Assembly: GCA_021018995.1 (NCBI GenBank)
Contig: CM037588.1
Location: forward strand, 88,138,765-88,202,764
Length of the DNA stretch: 64,000 bases
Direction: 5' to 3'
From: Chloranthus sessilifolius
Lineage: Eukaryota > Streptophyta > Magnoliopsida > Chloranthales > Chloranthaceae
Both the position numbers and the translations under genes were made by a program. The notes under the pieces are model-generated. The model worked only from the letters and a program-made list of their open reading frames with translations. It searched no databases and had not been told where the DNA came from. Below, piece by piece: positions 1 to 10,772 of this stretch (position 1 is the first letter of the stretch; every line of letters starts with the position of its first letter).

Positions 1-511
1 CATGGCCCAATCGACGGGCGTCAACATCATCTCAGCGTACGACATGTGGAATGTCATGGTCTCAGGGTGAAACCTCTCAATCAGGGCCTTCAAATATGCG
101 ACGTCGACCCTCATAGCGGGACAAGACAGGAACTCCCCAAAGCCCACATGCTCCAACAAAACCTTCACCACGGGGAGGACATAGAGGTAAAACTCATGGA
201 AGTCGAGCCACCCCCCGCGGAACACAATATTGGGCAGGTCCTGCACCCAGAGAAAATGCACATCAGATCAAAGAAGCAAAAAAGGAGAGAGTGCATAATG
301 GAAATAAATTGAACCTTTCACTTACCTTGCCCACTATCCCAAAGTTTGAAATGTGAGTATGCTGCTGGTGAAGGAGGCCAACCCGGGCGACCTCACCCTG
401 CATCTCGAGCCATGGGCCCGCTCTCCGTTCCACCCAGACACACTCCTCCCCCCGCAGGCCACGAATGATCTCGGGTCCCTCCTCGGGAATGTGCTCATCA
501 CCACCTGACAT
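1..511 (-). CDS. Plant mobile domain (PMD) gene, 5' part, runs off the left edge
   Basis: Minus-strand gene start with two exons. Exon 1 (511 to 326, 62 codons) begins MSGGDEHIPEE and ends HISNFGIVGK. A GTAAGT donor follows, and an 85-bp intron (325-241) ends in TGCAG. Exon 2 (240 to 1) stays open to the window edge and reads DLPNIVFRGGWLDFHEFY, later ALIERFHPETMTFHMSYAEM. The phrase 'L-ER-F-PET-TFH----EM--T--D' is the hallmark of the plant mobile domain found in MAIL1/MAIN-type nuclear proteins and in many plant transposable elements. The start at 511 is chosen over the in-frame ATG at 535 because 512-535 looks like pyrimidine-rich leader. No stop or frameshift interrupts the visible 142 codons, unlike the related gene at 7690, and the intron lies at the same place in both. 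Whether it is a host gene or was carried by a mobile element cannot be told here. Confidence 0.72.
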
Positions 512-1600
512 ACTGAGGCAACAAAAGGCAACCACATCTGGTCAAGTACAAAGATACATGTGCAACGAGCTCTTTCAAAAAAAAACAACAAAACGAAAAA
601 AAAATAATAATAATAATAATAAATGCCTTTGTTTTACATCCAGACAAACGAAAAAAAAAAAGCGTTGTTTCTTCATGTTCACTAAAAAGGAAAAGGGCCC
701 TTCTTTATGTTTGCTGAAACAAAAAAAGGAGAGGGCCCCTTTTCCTTGCTTTCGAAAATAGAACAAAATGCAAAACACCAAAAAAAAAAAAAGATCTCTT
801 CCCTGTTAATGAAAAAAAAAAGAGAAAACGAATCTCCTTTTTTTATGTATAAAAAAAAAGGAGCCAAAGTTAAGAAAAAAAAAACAACAAAAACAAAAAA
901 AACATACAAAAAGAGAGAGCCTTTTTTTCCTTTTTAAGCTCCTAAAATCGGAACCCAAAACAAAAAAAATAAGAAAAAAGGTCCCTTTATGTTAGAAAAA
1001 CCAGAAAGGACGGGGGGACCCTTCCATCATACCCATAAAATAAAAAAAAAAGAGAGAAGGAGAGGGCCAGTACGAAAAATAAGGTAGACGGTTATAATAA
1101 ATCAATATCTTAGTTTAGTTTTCAAACAAAAAAACAAAAAAAAAAATCCCTTTCCTTAAGAGAAACCAGAAATCTTTTCCCTTAATTAAATCATTAGTTC
1201 CTTAATTAATTTTCAAAAAAAAAATAAAAAACCAAAAATCCCCTTTCTCCTAGTTAATGTCCAAAAAATCATCAAAAATACCCAAAATCCTTGCTTTGTG
1301 TGCAAAATAAAAGCAAAAACCAAAAACAAGAAGAAAATCCCTTTCTTATAAAATAAAAAAAAAAAGGGAAGAGAGAATGTGTAAATATATATATTTAGGC
1401 ATCAACAAAAAATCCATAAAACAACAAAAAGAGGGCATTATTCAAAAAAAAAAGCATCAACACATCATCAATAAATATATTCACAACAAAAAATAAACCA
1501 TTATTCATCTAATAATACAGGATCATGATGATATTTACAAGGAAAAGCAAGAAAGATAAAAAAATAGAAAAAAAGAGAAGAGGAGAGATTTTTTTATTAC
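512..1600. other. A/purine-rich low-complexity tract upstream of the PMD gene
   Basis: No gene is seen. The stretch is dominated by long A runs and purine blocks such as AAAAGGAAAAGGGCCC. Degenerate units of roughly 60-70 bases containing 'GGGCCC' or 'GTCCC' followed by 'TTTATGTT' recur near 690, 735, 840, 985 and 1010. It lies directly 5' of the minus-strand PMD start. Short open frames here are lysine- or phenylalanine-rich and reflect composition only. Confidence 0.6.
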
Positions 1601-1804
1601 CTTATAGAAAAATAGGGGTCTTTGATCTAGCGTGAGCCGGCGATCGATCCACAAGCAAAAGCAACGGCAATGGGGCACGCGTAGAGGCAATGTAAAGGAG
1701 CCCTAGGAGGTAGACAGTTTTCAGTTTCAAAGAGGAAGAGGGGGGGAAATTCGAAATGATGCCCCACAGCCTGAGTTCGAGCTGTTTAAATCCCCCTAGC
1801 CAAA

Positions 1805-1927
1805 CCTGGTGCAACTAATAGTTGCACCAGGGAAATGTTTGCCCTCCTTTTGCTTGGTGCAACTATTAGTTGCGCCAGGCTATTTTAAGGCCCATAGTGG
1901 CCTGGCGGAACTAATAGTTGCGCCAGG
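1805..1927. repeat. Three copies of a 27-bp palindrome
   Basis: Copy 1 (1805-1831) has 13-base arms CCTGGTGCAACTA and TAGTTGCACCAGG around one central base, with no mismatch. Copy 2 (1853-1879) pairs throughout if two G-T pairs are allowed. Copy 3 (1901-1927) has one mismatch. The rest of 1601-2160 contains no recognisable gene. It is GC-richer than its surroundings and holds two regulatory-looking GC patches (near 2010-2040). Further copies of the palindrome occur at 4011 and 4107 inside an Ogre-type LTR, so this stretch may be a relic of a related LTR. Confidence 0.85.
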
Positions 1928-2174
1928 CACTTAGGCCGGGTTCTGGGCCTGGTATGGGTCAGATGGGAAAACCGGTTACCCCACTTTTTGTTGTTTGATT
2001 TGTCACTCCCGGCCGATGCGCGCGCTCCCGAGGCGGCATTTCGGTCATCCTTTGACTTGCCAAGGAAGCCGCTCTAAAATAAAGATGGACCGAGGTCGAT
2101 AAGCACCTCGGTCCTACACAGAAATGAAAAATCCCCACAGAGAGGCCAGAAGTATTCACAAAAAAAAATCTTCA

Positions 2175-2360
2175 AATAATAGCTTAAAAATTCTAAAAAA
2201 TTTACATAAAATAATAGCTTGAAAATTCCAAAAAATTAACATAAAATAATAGCTTGAAGTTTCCAAAAAATTCACATAAAATAATAGCTTCAAAAAATTC
2301 AAAAAATCACATGAAATGATAGTTGAAAATTTCAAAAACAAATCGCATAGAATGATCGAA
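2175..2360. repeat. 35-bp tandem repeat, about 5.5 degenerate copies
   Basis: The word AATAATAGCTT recurs at 2175, 2210, 2245 and 2280, with variants near 2315 and 2350, giving a constant 35-base period. Units share 'AAAATTCCAAAAAATT-ACATA'. Later copies are the most diverged. No coding potential is seen and the flanks are AT-rich spacer up to about 2450. Confidence 0.85.
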
Positions 2361-2449
2361 AAATCAAAAAAATAGATTTGCATTCCCCACAGAGATGCAC
2401 ATGCATGTTCTGATGCGATAAAATATTGATATTTTATCAGCAACACCAC

Positions 2450-3605
2450 TGTGCTATAATAACGTCCTAAGTCTAAGGCACGCCTTGGATTCTGGATCCT
2501 TCTTCAAGGAAGGAGCAACAGTGTCAGCCCCGGTCAAACAGTCAATGTTTCGATCGAGTCGACTCCACTGCTAAATCTTTTGAGCCAAACGCTCTGTCTT
2601 TGAATTCATGTGAACTTAAGTGTCTTAAGCTTCAGATTCTCAGTTGGAAAAGGTCAATCATTGGTTGAGACCAACCTGTTGAGAATGAGATTATGTGCCA
2701 ATCAAACTATGTGCAACCATGCATTCAGAAGGGTTCATTTCCCTTTTATTTTCTGCAGGCTTAAAACCTGTATGGGCAGCGGTATCCCTATAAAGTGTAC
2801 GCCATGCCTCTGGGTATTCATATGATGGGTGTACGATTATGCATAGTTAATTAATTTTTATGATCATTATCGGTGGAAGCCAGGATTGGATGCCCCCTTT
2901 TTTAGGAGGTGCCCGATGTTTGGCTGGATCTGTTCAAGAAAGTTGAAACTGGATACTCTAGGTCATGTTGAGCTGAGGCATGCTTTCAAAAAATGGCACG
3001 TGCTCCCAAAAAGCGTTGTGACATCTATTCACTTCGCTCAGGTGGTCATGCTAAATAAACTTTGGGATCGATGGGTTTGCCTAAAAATCTCAAACCCTGC
3101 TTTCAGTAGGGGCATTCGCGAATAATCCAATGAGGCCATCAAATGCCTTGTAGGATTAGACACAAACTGTGGAGCCTTGCGTATGTTTACTTCACGCCTA
3201 TCTTTAAATGTGCGTCGATCACCCCTCTTACTTACGAAACTGTTGCATTCAGAATGAATCTCGAACATCAATCACCTTCAAATCATCTCGAGAAGCGGAC
3301 ATTTTTCTCGACCAACGGGCTTTCGCAACTCGAGAGGTGAACATTTTTCCTAGATATTGGGCTTTCGCAACTCATTCCACCTCGGTTATGCCCAGTAATG
3401 TCACTAAGCACATGGGAACCAATTACCTTGAGAAACGAATGATTAGCTTGGCACCCCAGGGCTTTCGTTTCTCACTGTGTTACTCACCCGATGTTTGAAG
3501 TTCATTCTAAATACAGCGAACCTGCCAATAATGCTTTGGGCCTCTTCAGATGTCTCTTTTCTTTAGCATACGATCATTAGTGATCAGATACCAAAGAGGG
3601 GCATT
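2450..3605 (+). mobile_element. 3' noncoding end of an Ogre/Tat-type retrotransposon with polypurine tract
   Basis: This stretch runs straight into an LTR start at 3606. It ends in the purine tract AAAGAGGGGCATT (3593-3605), the sort of plus-strand primer that sits next to the 3' LTR of Ogre/Tat elements. No domain could be recognised. A duplicated unit of about 44 bases, sharing 'CTCGAGA' and 'GGGCTTTCGCAA', occupies 3286-3373, and a third looser copy lies near 3431-3475. The left limit is uncertain and may lie anywhere between 2361 and 2500. Confidence 0.5.
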
Positions 3606-4010
3606 TGTAGACACCCAAATTTGGCCTAAGGCCCGATTGAAACACCTTTCGAGAGAGGTGCAATTATGAGCTTTTGATGGCATGTATGGAATCCTTAGGA
3701 ATCATCTCAAAACCCTCAGGAATCACCCTAAATCCCTTATAAGCATATCCCAAACCTTTAGAAACCAATCTCGACCCTTAGAATCCATTTTTAACCCTAA
3801 ACCTTACCTTACCAGGCTATGGATAAAGAGTGGTGCACCGGAACTAGCTACGCTCCTCTACTACAATCGAGTCTCATACCGTTGTAAAGTAGAGATCGTC
3901 AACTTTCCAATGGTCCAAGAATCACCCCCATCGGAGGTATACGTCAAAAGATATGGCAAACCGAGCTCAGAGGACATCAATGTAAAGTCATCAGCTTCCC
4001 TTATTTTAAG

Positions 4011-4126
4011 CCTGGCGCAACTAATAGTTGCGCCAGATTCAAAAGTGGGCCCCATCCTTATGAGCTGACTTGCAAGCGCTGAACACACTATTTTACTGTA
4101 CATTGGCCTGTATTAGTTGCGCCAGG
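4011..4126. repeat. Two further copies of the 27-bp palindrome inside the LTR
   Basis: The copy at 4011-4037 has arms CCTGGCGCAACTA and TAGTTGCGCCAGA with only the outermost base mismatched. The copy at 4107-4126 has lost most of its left arm (CCTG then TATTAGTTGCGCCAGG). Both lie upstream of the TATA box, so in the promoter part of the LTR. Like copy 3 upstream, the intact copy follows a 'TATTTTAAG' word. Confidence 0.8.
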
Positions 4127-4407
4127 CATATGAACAGTAACTATTGAATTTTGCCTCGAATTTCGTGTTTGGGGTTTGACTAGTTGACCACCTTGACCTG
4201 TGGGGTGTGTTTTGCTAGTTCTGTTGCACCCTTTTGAAGCCTATTTGCACCCCTTTTAGTGGCTTAAGGCCTCACCACATCATCCACCATTGGAGGTCCT
4301 TCTCACACATTTCAAGGCTCCAAACAACCTAGGAAACCTTAGATGTTAGATTACCTAATTCTTAACCATGCTTAGAATCTAAACACCCTCCTAATGCACC
4401 GATTTCC

Positions 4408-4415
4408 TATAAATA
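4408..4415 (+). promoter_or_regulatory. TATA box of the Ogre/Tat LTR
   Basis: TATAAATA in the context TTTCCTATAAATAGAGCC is followed by a C-rich run and a CT-rich leader, the usual layout of a plant retrotransposon promoter. Transcription would start about 30 bases downstream, near 4440. Confidence 0.6.
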
Positions 4416-5058
4416 GAGCCCCCCTCCCCTTGGTTTAAGGGTTGAGAATTTTACTTAAGAGCTCCAAGTGAGAAGTTCTTCCTCCCTTTGGTGTACTATT
4501 TTCACCTAAAATTCAAAATTCAAAAACCCTTCCCAAGCTTGCTCTTACACCCAAAACCCTTAGCCTAAGTGTGTGTGATCCCCTAGCCTCTCTTCTCCAT
4601 CTCTTAGCTAGTAGGCCTTAGTGGTTAGAACTCTTTTTTCTACCATTCAAGCCTCCAAAAGCTCATCAAAAGCAAGCCACGCAAGGCTCCTCTACGATGC
4701 TACAAGGGCCCGAGGGCTCCGGCTCTCCCCTTTCTTCTCCTACCTCCTTTTGCTCTCCCTACCCTCTCATTTTGTGCCGTTACGCTACTGAATTTTCGGT
4801 AGGAATGGAGGGGCACAAATAGGATTGGAGGCCCATTTGGGCAAGAGGGAACCATTTTCTTTTCTCTTACTTCATTCTATTTTTGTCTATTAGTAGAGAC
4901 AGCATTAAGCGGGTTGATCGGGTGCCTAATACCTTCCCGATCGATAACCGAAGCCCCTACCCAAGAGCCTTTGGTGTGGACAGGATTCAGAGTCATATTT
5001 TTAGCACTTAGGTGCTCATAAAAATGAACTAGGTATCCCGGGACACCGAAAGCTCCGG

Positions 5059-5127
5059 ACGGCTACTCTATATTTTTTATTAGAGAGCGCATCATCGCGA
5101 CGGGATGGTCTCGATTCCCACGGTTGC
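5059..5127 (+). other. Degenerate Ogre-type primer site and leader start
   Basis: The sequence CGGCTACTCTA corresponds to TGGCGACTCTA at the right edge of the window (minus strand, near 63878). It is followed by the same kind of leader, sharing 'GCGCATC' and 'CGACGGG'. The TGGCGACTC motif is the primer-binding word common in Ogre/Tat elements. Here it carries at least two substitutions and is probably dead. Confidence 0.45.
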
Positions 5128-5330
5128 ACAGGGAAATCGACTAATCGAATTGAGAAATCGATTAATCGATTTTGGATTTCGATTAATCGATTTGGGATCA
5201 ACTAATCGATTTTCGATTTTCGACTACTCGACTTGAGAATCGATTTAACCATTTTGGGGATTTCGATTAATCAATTTTGGGAATTGATTAATCGATTTAG
5301 GATTCGATTAATCGATTTTGGTAGTTTCAG
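5128..5330. repeat. Short TCGATTAATCGATT tandem array
   Basis: A run of degenerate units of about 20-28 bases, each built around ATTAATCGATTT(TG)GG, several of which are self-complementary (AATCGATTAATCGATT). About eight copies can be followed before the array fades into 'GTAGTTTCAGTTGACTTC'. It lies at the start of the leader behind the Ogre-type primer site. Confidence 0.75.
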
Positions 5331-6880
5331 TTGACTTCTTAATTAGACCTTGAGGTTCACGGAGGGTCTAGGACCTTCTCTATTACATCTTTAGTGATAT
5401 ATTGCATGTGTTATGATGTACCATAGGTGGTACATGTGAGAGCAACCATAAGGAGTCGTGTGGGACCTTGATGCTTGGACCTTCAGAGACTTGAGGTAGG
5501 AAACACCTTGAACATGCACTTTAATTGCAAGAGCATGTATGTAGTGATATCAAAATCAGATTGAAAATATTTTAACTGTGTAAATCTTTGTAAAAAGGGT
5601 GTGTGCGACACCTAGAAAGTAATGAAAATGAGACATCCCCAGGGGATGAGAAAGTAATAAAGGCATCAGTGTGATGAGAGTAACTGAGACCAAGTAAGCT
5701 AATGAAAATAAGGCATCCCCAGGGGATGAGAAAGTGATAAAGGCATCAGTGTAATGCGAGCAATTTAGACATCCCAGGGATGTAAGTAAGATTGGATAAC
5801 TACTGATAAGGTCTAACTGATATAAAGTAGTACTTTTACATGGTGAATAACTATATGTAAAGCACATGATATTTTTGTTATTTAAGGTTTGAATAGAATA
5901 CCCCACCGACATGGCAGGATACCCACGACTGACTCGGCAGGATATCCGTGACCGGTACGGCGGTTAATCCATACATCGGTACAGAGGTTTATCCATACAC
6001 TGTAAGCACATCCTAGGGATGTTGAGATGAGATTTAACCCTGCTGCCTATGAGAAAGGGGTTTTGATAGTATTCCCAGGGAATACATATAACAACTATCT
6101 ATTTAGACGACGATGGATGGTATTCCATCGGGGCTCGATGTTATATTGCACGGGGACTACTTAAGTTGAAGATTTAAGTTTTACTTTAGGCCTAATCAGT
6201 GTAATTCATGAATAGTTTGTAAATGAAACATGCAAACCACCAGTAAACTTCAAGGCATAATTATCATCTTTTGAACTGTTTTTCCAGCAAATGCATAGAT
6301 ACATCATGCTTAGAATATTATGGAATATATGTGAGATTTTAACTTATATGTTCTTTGTGTTGTTCCCTATTGAGCTAGGATGTAGCTCACCCTTTAGACT
6401 ATACGTCGCATGTCCAATGCTAGCAGCGGCCGACACTTCGGGAGTCGTGGATCCGGGTGATTCGGATTACGTGCTTGGGGACGAGTTAGAGCCCCCTCCT
6501 GAGGACTTCTTCTAGGAGACTCCGTTGAGTACTTTGAGAGAGTAGTTTTAGAGAGCTCATTGGTACGGCTTGGTATGTCAAGCCTTTATTTTGATAAACA
6601 ATGTAATTAATTGATATATTCTTTTTGGCGAACCATCTGAGGTGATCTATTTATCACTGATGGTTTGGATCGGTTCTCTTTTCATGAAGTGGCATGAAAG
6701 TAGAATTGTCTTTTGAGTTTATACTTAGAATAGTATTTTACTTTCGCATCGCGTAGTTATTGTTCCATTTTATCTTAATATTACATGTTATACCAATGTT
6801 CTGTACATAGTCATGGGGCACGGTCTAGAGGATCGTGCTGATGGCACAGGATTCGAGGTGCCAAAATTTGGGCTGTCACA
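5331..6880 (+). mobile_element. Probable fragment of a chromovirus-like (Tekay-type) LTR
   Basis: No gene is recognised. The segment ends GGTGCCAAAATTTGGGCTGTCACA, which has the form of an LTR end (GCTGTCACA) in Tekay/Del-like Ty3/gypsy elements. The stretch 6370-6540, with GAGCTAGGATGTAGCTCACC and a CG-rich island, also resembles the inside of long LTRs of that group. The matching LTR start was not found, so the left end is open. A 74-codon open frame at 6291-6515 is contained in it and is not thought to be a gene. The family assignment is inferred from general resemblance only. Confidence 0.3.
5620..5779. repeat. 80-bp tandem duplication carrying CATCCCC-GGGGATG palindromes
   Basis: Two 80-base units start at 5620 and 5700 and share 'TAATGAAAAT', 'CATCCCCAGGGGATG' and 'AAAGGCATCAGTGT'. 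Each holds a perfect seven-base inverted repeat around one base. Further related dyads follow: ACATCCCAGGGATG near 5768, CATCCTAGGGATG near 6007 and GTATTCCCAGGGAATAC near 6069. Confidence 0.8.
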
Positions 6881-6929
6881 CAAAACCTTTTCTCTATTCT
6901 TGTAAATCTGTTTTCTACTCAGTTCTGGA

Positions 6930-7240
6930 TCATTTGCAATTGGATTTGATTTTCTGTAGTTTAGTTAAGAGTGGCAACCCCTAAAACCTCTCATCTTTCC
7001 TTTCTTGCTTTATTTTAATTAGGATAGGATAGAGTGCCAGATCTGCTCTAGATCTGGAGATTTACTATATTTTGAAACACATTTCCCATGTGGACATACC
7101 CCTAGTTACCTCTTAAAAGCTTGCTGCAACAGCCCTGGTTCTTGCAAGTCTACATGCCTTACCTTTGTTCTATTTTACTTTGATTTTTCCTCTAGTTTGC
7201 TATTTATAACCTCTTAATAATTAAACGGTAGGCAATACAT
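6930..7240 (+). repeat. Relic of an Athila-type LTR 3' half
   Basis: The order of words 'CCAGATCTG', 'AGATCTGGAGATTTAC', 'ATATTTTGAA', 'TGTGGACAT', 'AAAAGCTTGCTGCAACA' matches the 3' half of the reversed LTR R (14114-16263) read on its own strand. The same motifs occur in the LTRs of X and Y. No start, primer site or target duplication is visible. The part from 7241 to about 7690 holds nothing recognisable and forms the region upstream of the next gene. Confidence 0.55.
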
Positions 7241-7689
7241 AGTATTGAATTTTGACAAAAATTATGGCCGATATGTGCCCTCCTTTTGAACCTGTTTGAA
7301 AAATGACCAAGGTTTTGTGTAAAGGGATTCTCCCTTACTACAACCTAACCCATTCCTTTTTCCTTGATCCATATTCCTGCTTTGAGAGAATTTTGGCTAG
7401 AAAATTGGGAGAATTATTTTTTATTTTTGAGAAAAAAGGGACCTTTTTAAAAGTGATTATTTGCCACCCCCTTTTCCTCAGATTTGTCAAGAACAATATG
7501 TGCATACGGATTTCTTTTTGCGAAAAAGGGGTGCCCTATGACAACAAAAAAAAATAAAAAAATTTTTGGGAGGGATGCAAGCATACTTACTTGTTTTTAG
7601 AGAGAATGTTTGATTCTTTCATTATTACCCTTTAAATATCACCCATCTGGCATTTCTTCTTTCCCTTTTTTTTCAGGATGCCACGCGTA

Positions 7690-9816
7690 TGATGCGTTGT
7701 GGGTGATGAGGGGAGTAGGCTAGTCACTAACGTAGTGATTTGTATTGGGGGTGAACAACTGGTGCTGGTGCACCGCTTCATCGAGAAGTGCACACAAGAG
7801 CGCAACAAGACGTATTGGCTGGAGATGTTGGGGGATAGGGCCCGCAGTGGCCTTCTTCACCCCCGGTACACTGATATTTCTAACTTTGGGATTGCCAGTG
7901 AGGTAACATATCCTTCAAGGCTTGCACCTTCATTTTATGTATTTTGTTCATAGTTCTGACACCTTTGTTTTCTGAAAGTGCAACCTCTCCCCTAGATCAC
8001 ATTCCGAGAGGGCTGGTTTGACCTTCATTACTTCTACTCTCGTATCCCTTTTGCGGTGAGACTCCTCTTAGCATAGGCTAGCTTTGGGGACTTCCTCTCC
8101 TGTCCTCCCATGAGGGGGGATAACTCCTACGTGATGGCCCTTGTGGAGAGGTTTCGTCTTGAGACAATGACCTTCCACATGTTAGTTGTCGAGATGGCCA
8201 TCCCCCTAGTTGATTGGTAGATGATAACTGGGATTGCGGTAGGGGGAGTACCCATGGTTGTCCCTCGTTATATGGACCAGGAGGAGGTGATCAAGTAGAT
8301 TGGTGCCTACTCTCGTCCTGAGGTCAAGTTATCCTGGGTGGCTGACCTCTTTGATGAAGATGACGTAATTTCGGAGGACCAGCTCGATATGAACATTGAC
8401 CTTGAGCCTGAGCGTGGCTTGGTACTGGCCCGAGTATCACTGCTTTTTCTTTTGGGCAAGATGATCCTATCCAATTCTAGTGGGGGTCGGGTCCAGCTTT
8501 CCCTGCATTTGATGGAGGACTGGGGTGATGTGCATTGATTTGACTAGAACGGTGCTGGGTAGATCAAGTTGATAGATAGCTTGGCCAAAGCTTCTATTGG
8601 GAGCCTCAACTCGCTCTGTGGCTTCTGGCCTGTGATTGAGGTAATTTGTCCCCTCCCTTTTTATCTTTATTTCTTTCCCTTCATTATGCACACATATGTG
8701 ATCTTTTTCACCTTCCTTTCAGGTGTGAGGATACTTGCACTTCCAACCGGGCTCTCCTCTTCTTCTCTCAGAGGATGGCATCTTTACCCTGATGAGCTGC
8801 TTCCACATGGATCTCCGCAGGGATCCTATGATGAGTCACCTAGAATTGGGTTTAAGATCCCAATTGATGTGATGGTACCCAAGCAGGTTCATACTACCTT
8901 CTTTCAATTCTCTTTGTATTTTCAGTGATGCTTTTCTTTTTTGCTAAAGGGATTCCTCTTTCTTATTGGTAGGTGATATATGATCCTTATGCCGACTCAC
9001 CCTTTTTGGACAGATTTACAATCGGTCGATCATGACTGTTTGTCGATCACCACATTATCTTCTTCTATGGTCCAACGACCCGAGTCTACTACTTAGGGGT
9101 GCGGATGGTGCACTAGTTCTGATATTATTTTGCCATGCCAGTGGACCCTCCTGAGGATGTTATGGCACCGAGAGGTACGGTGGAGGAGCTAGCGACATAG
9201 CTTGGTCATCAGGGTATCTAAATTGAGGGGCTCTTTCAGCCTGGTAGGGGATATTGGGAGTGGTACCAGCCTCTCCCCTATTGGTTCCTTCTTCCTTGAT
9301 CGTTCCTGGGGTGAAATTTATGGTCATTGGTGGTCCACGCAGTCAGGTAGCTTTTTCACTTCTTCTTTTCTTGTTCTTTTTTTTTTTACATGCTCGCTCT
9401 CTAATGATGTTGGGTCTCCTCTTATAGTTCAGCGCAAGTGTCGGGTCCTCTGGGGTGGCGGGTGGGGGGCTCTCAAGGACTTCAGGTGCTGAGCCTTCAG
9501 GGCCTCAGATGATGGGCCTTCTAGGACTTCAGTCCATAGGCATTTTGATGACGGGCTTCTTTCGGATTTATGCGTAGAGGTGGAGGAGCCAGCTCGTCTC
9601 TTTGCTGAGGTGATTAGAGTTCCTCCTCCTGAGCCGATCTCTGGGGTAAATTTTTTACTGGTTTTTAGAGACGTATTCTTTCTTGCGACTCACCCATACT
9701 TATTATTTTCTTCTTCGTAGGACTATGACTCCGCGATCCAACAGGTGGAGTATTACCGCCATATTGCTACCCTCTGGGAGGTCGAGGTGGTGAGTATGAT
9801 GTACATATATATATAT

Positions 9817-9858
<42 letters not shown>

Positions 9859-10060
9859 TCTTTTCTTTTTATTCTAGTCGGCCCCTGCTCTTCTTGCTTG
9901 ACTTACTTGGTATAACTTCTTAGGAGGCTCGTGAGAAGGAGTCTTGCTCACTACGTAGCAGACTGACTCAGACTTGATCTTGCATCTGGGACATTAGATC
10001 TTTCACCAACCAACGATCTTCGCGACAACGGAAGAGGAAGGATACCTGAGAGCTTGATGG
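7690..10060 (+). pseudogene. Plant mobile domain (PMD) pseudogene with six introns
   Basis: Exon 1 (about 7690-7902) encodes RNKTYWLEMLGDRARSGLL and ISNFGIASE, matching the minus-strand PMD gene at 1-511. Its intron (7903-7995) is at the same position. Exon 2 (7996-8640) gives ALVERFRLETMTFHM and later RVSLLFLLGKMILSNSSGG and SLNSLCGFWPVIE, the order expected along a plant mobile domain. Introns with GT-AG ends follow at 8641-8722, 8887-8972, 9347-9427, 9646-9720 and 9790-9923. The last exons encode VEYYRHIATLWEVE and a basic tail. Stops interrupt exon 2 (after RLLLA and after PLVDW) and exon 4, and the start codon region is frameshifted relative to the intact relative. The gene is therefore broken, although its splice sites survive. 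A DUF7745-like gene follows on the same strand. Confidence 0.7.
9804..9859. repeat. (TA)n microsatellite in the last PMD intron
   Basis: About 27 TA units, interrupted once by an extra A near 9830, lie inside the sixth intron of the PMD pseudogene. The run expands that intron to 134 bp, while the others are 75-93 bp. Confidence 0.9.
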
Positions 10061-10772
10061 GATGCTACTTTTCTTTCTTATAATCCCCCTTTTTTTAAAA
10101 CTTGTATGGGAAACTCAGGGAATTTTGTAATGATTGATTTTGGACAAATGGTGTATTTGATTTTTGAATGATTTAAAAGGGGATGTCTTTGGTTCCCCTT
10201 TCTTATTTATTTCAGTAGCACTTTGGATGCTTGTATTTGGATTTTTTCTGTAGGATGGGTTCCCTTTGAAACGGCTTGGGGAGACACCTTTTGGTTGTGT
10301 ACTGGTAAAAAATTAAGGCCAAGCCTTCCTACCTTTGCTGCTAAGAAAATGGTACCTGTCAAGGAAGATAGATAGGTTAGATGGTAAAATTTTGGGTGCG
10401 TCAATTTGTGGTCCGAGGTGTCACTTGTAATAGTAAAATGAAATTTTGCAGGTGAAGCAAACCCAAGAATGGTAGGTTGTCCAAAAAAGAAACCCCCTTT
10501 TTCTCTCTTTTTTTGTTTTTTCTATTTTTTGTTTATGCGTAGATACTATGTACGCATGTAAAAAATTTTGGCTTTTTTAGCCATGCGTACGTAGTATGTG
10601 TGCATAGGTTAAACCTTGCATCAACAGGTTATAAAGCATGGGAAAGGCCATTTTTCTTTTATTTTCAAGTTGGCTTTGATTTTTGTTTTGATTTTTCTTG
10701 TCTTTTCTTCCCAAGGGTGGGTCCATCATTCTACATTGGTTTGTGATCCATTTGGGACGAATTTGTACGATC

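Larger units (their letters stand above)
3606..5045 (+). repeat. Ogre/Tat-type LTR
   Basis: The LTR begins TGTAGACACCC immediately after the purine tract and ends close to 5045, before a degenerate primer-site region. It contains a TATA box at 4408-4415 within CCTATAAATAGAG, followed by a pyrimidine-rich leader. Two copies of the 27-bp palindrome lie in the upstream part (4011, 4107). The block 4941-5045 ('TCGATAACCGAAGCCCCTAC' and following) is repeated in inverse orientation at the right edge of the window, where it also precedes a primer site. That match identifies this end as U5. Because a purine tract precedes the LTR and a primer-site-like sequence follows it, this LTR joins two internal regions. 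Confidence 0.6.

Noticed and set aside
575-937. Lysine- or phenylalanine-rich open frames
   Set aside because: They are a product of long A runs and have no start context or similarity.
3682-4068. 128-codon open frame on the plus strand
   Set aside because: It lies within the LTR start and overlaps a palindrome copy. No domain or conserved motif is visible.
5556-5912. 118-codon open frame on the minus strand
   Set aside because: It spans the 80-bp tandem duplication in LTR-like DNA and resembles no known protein. The repeat keeps it open by chance.
7303-7557. 84-codon open frame upstream of the PMD pseudogene
   Set aside because: No similarity or domain is seen, and the composition is like the surrounding T/A-rich DNA.
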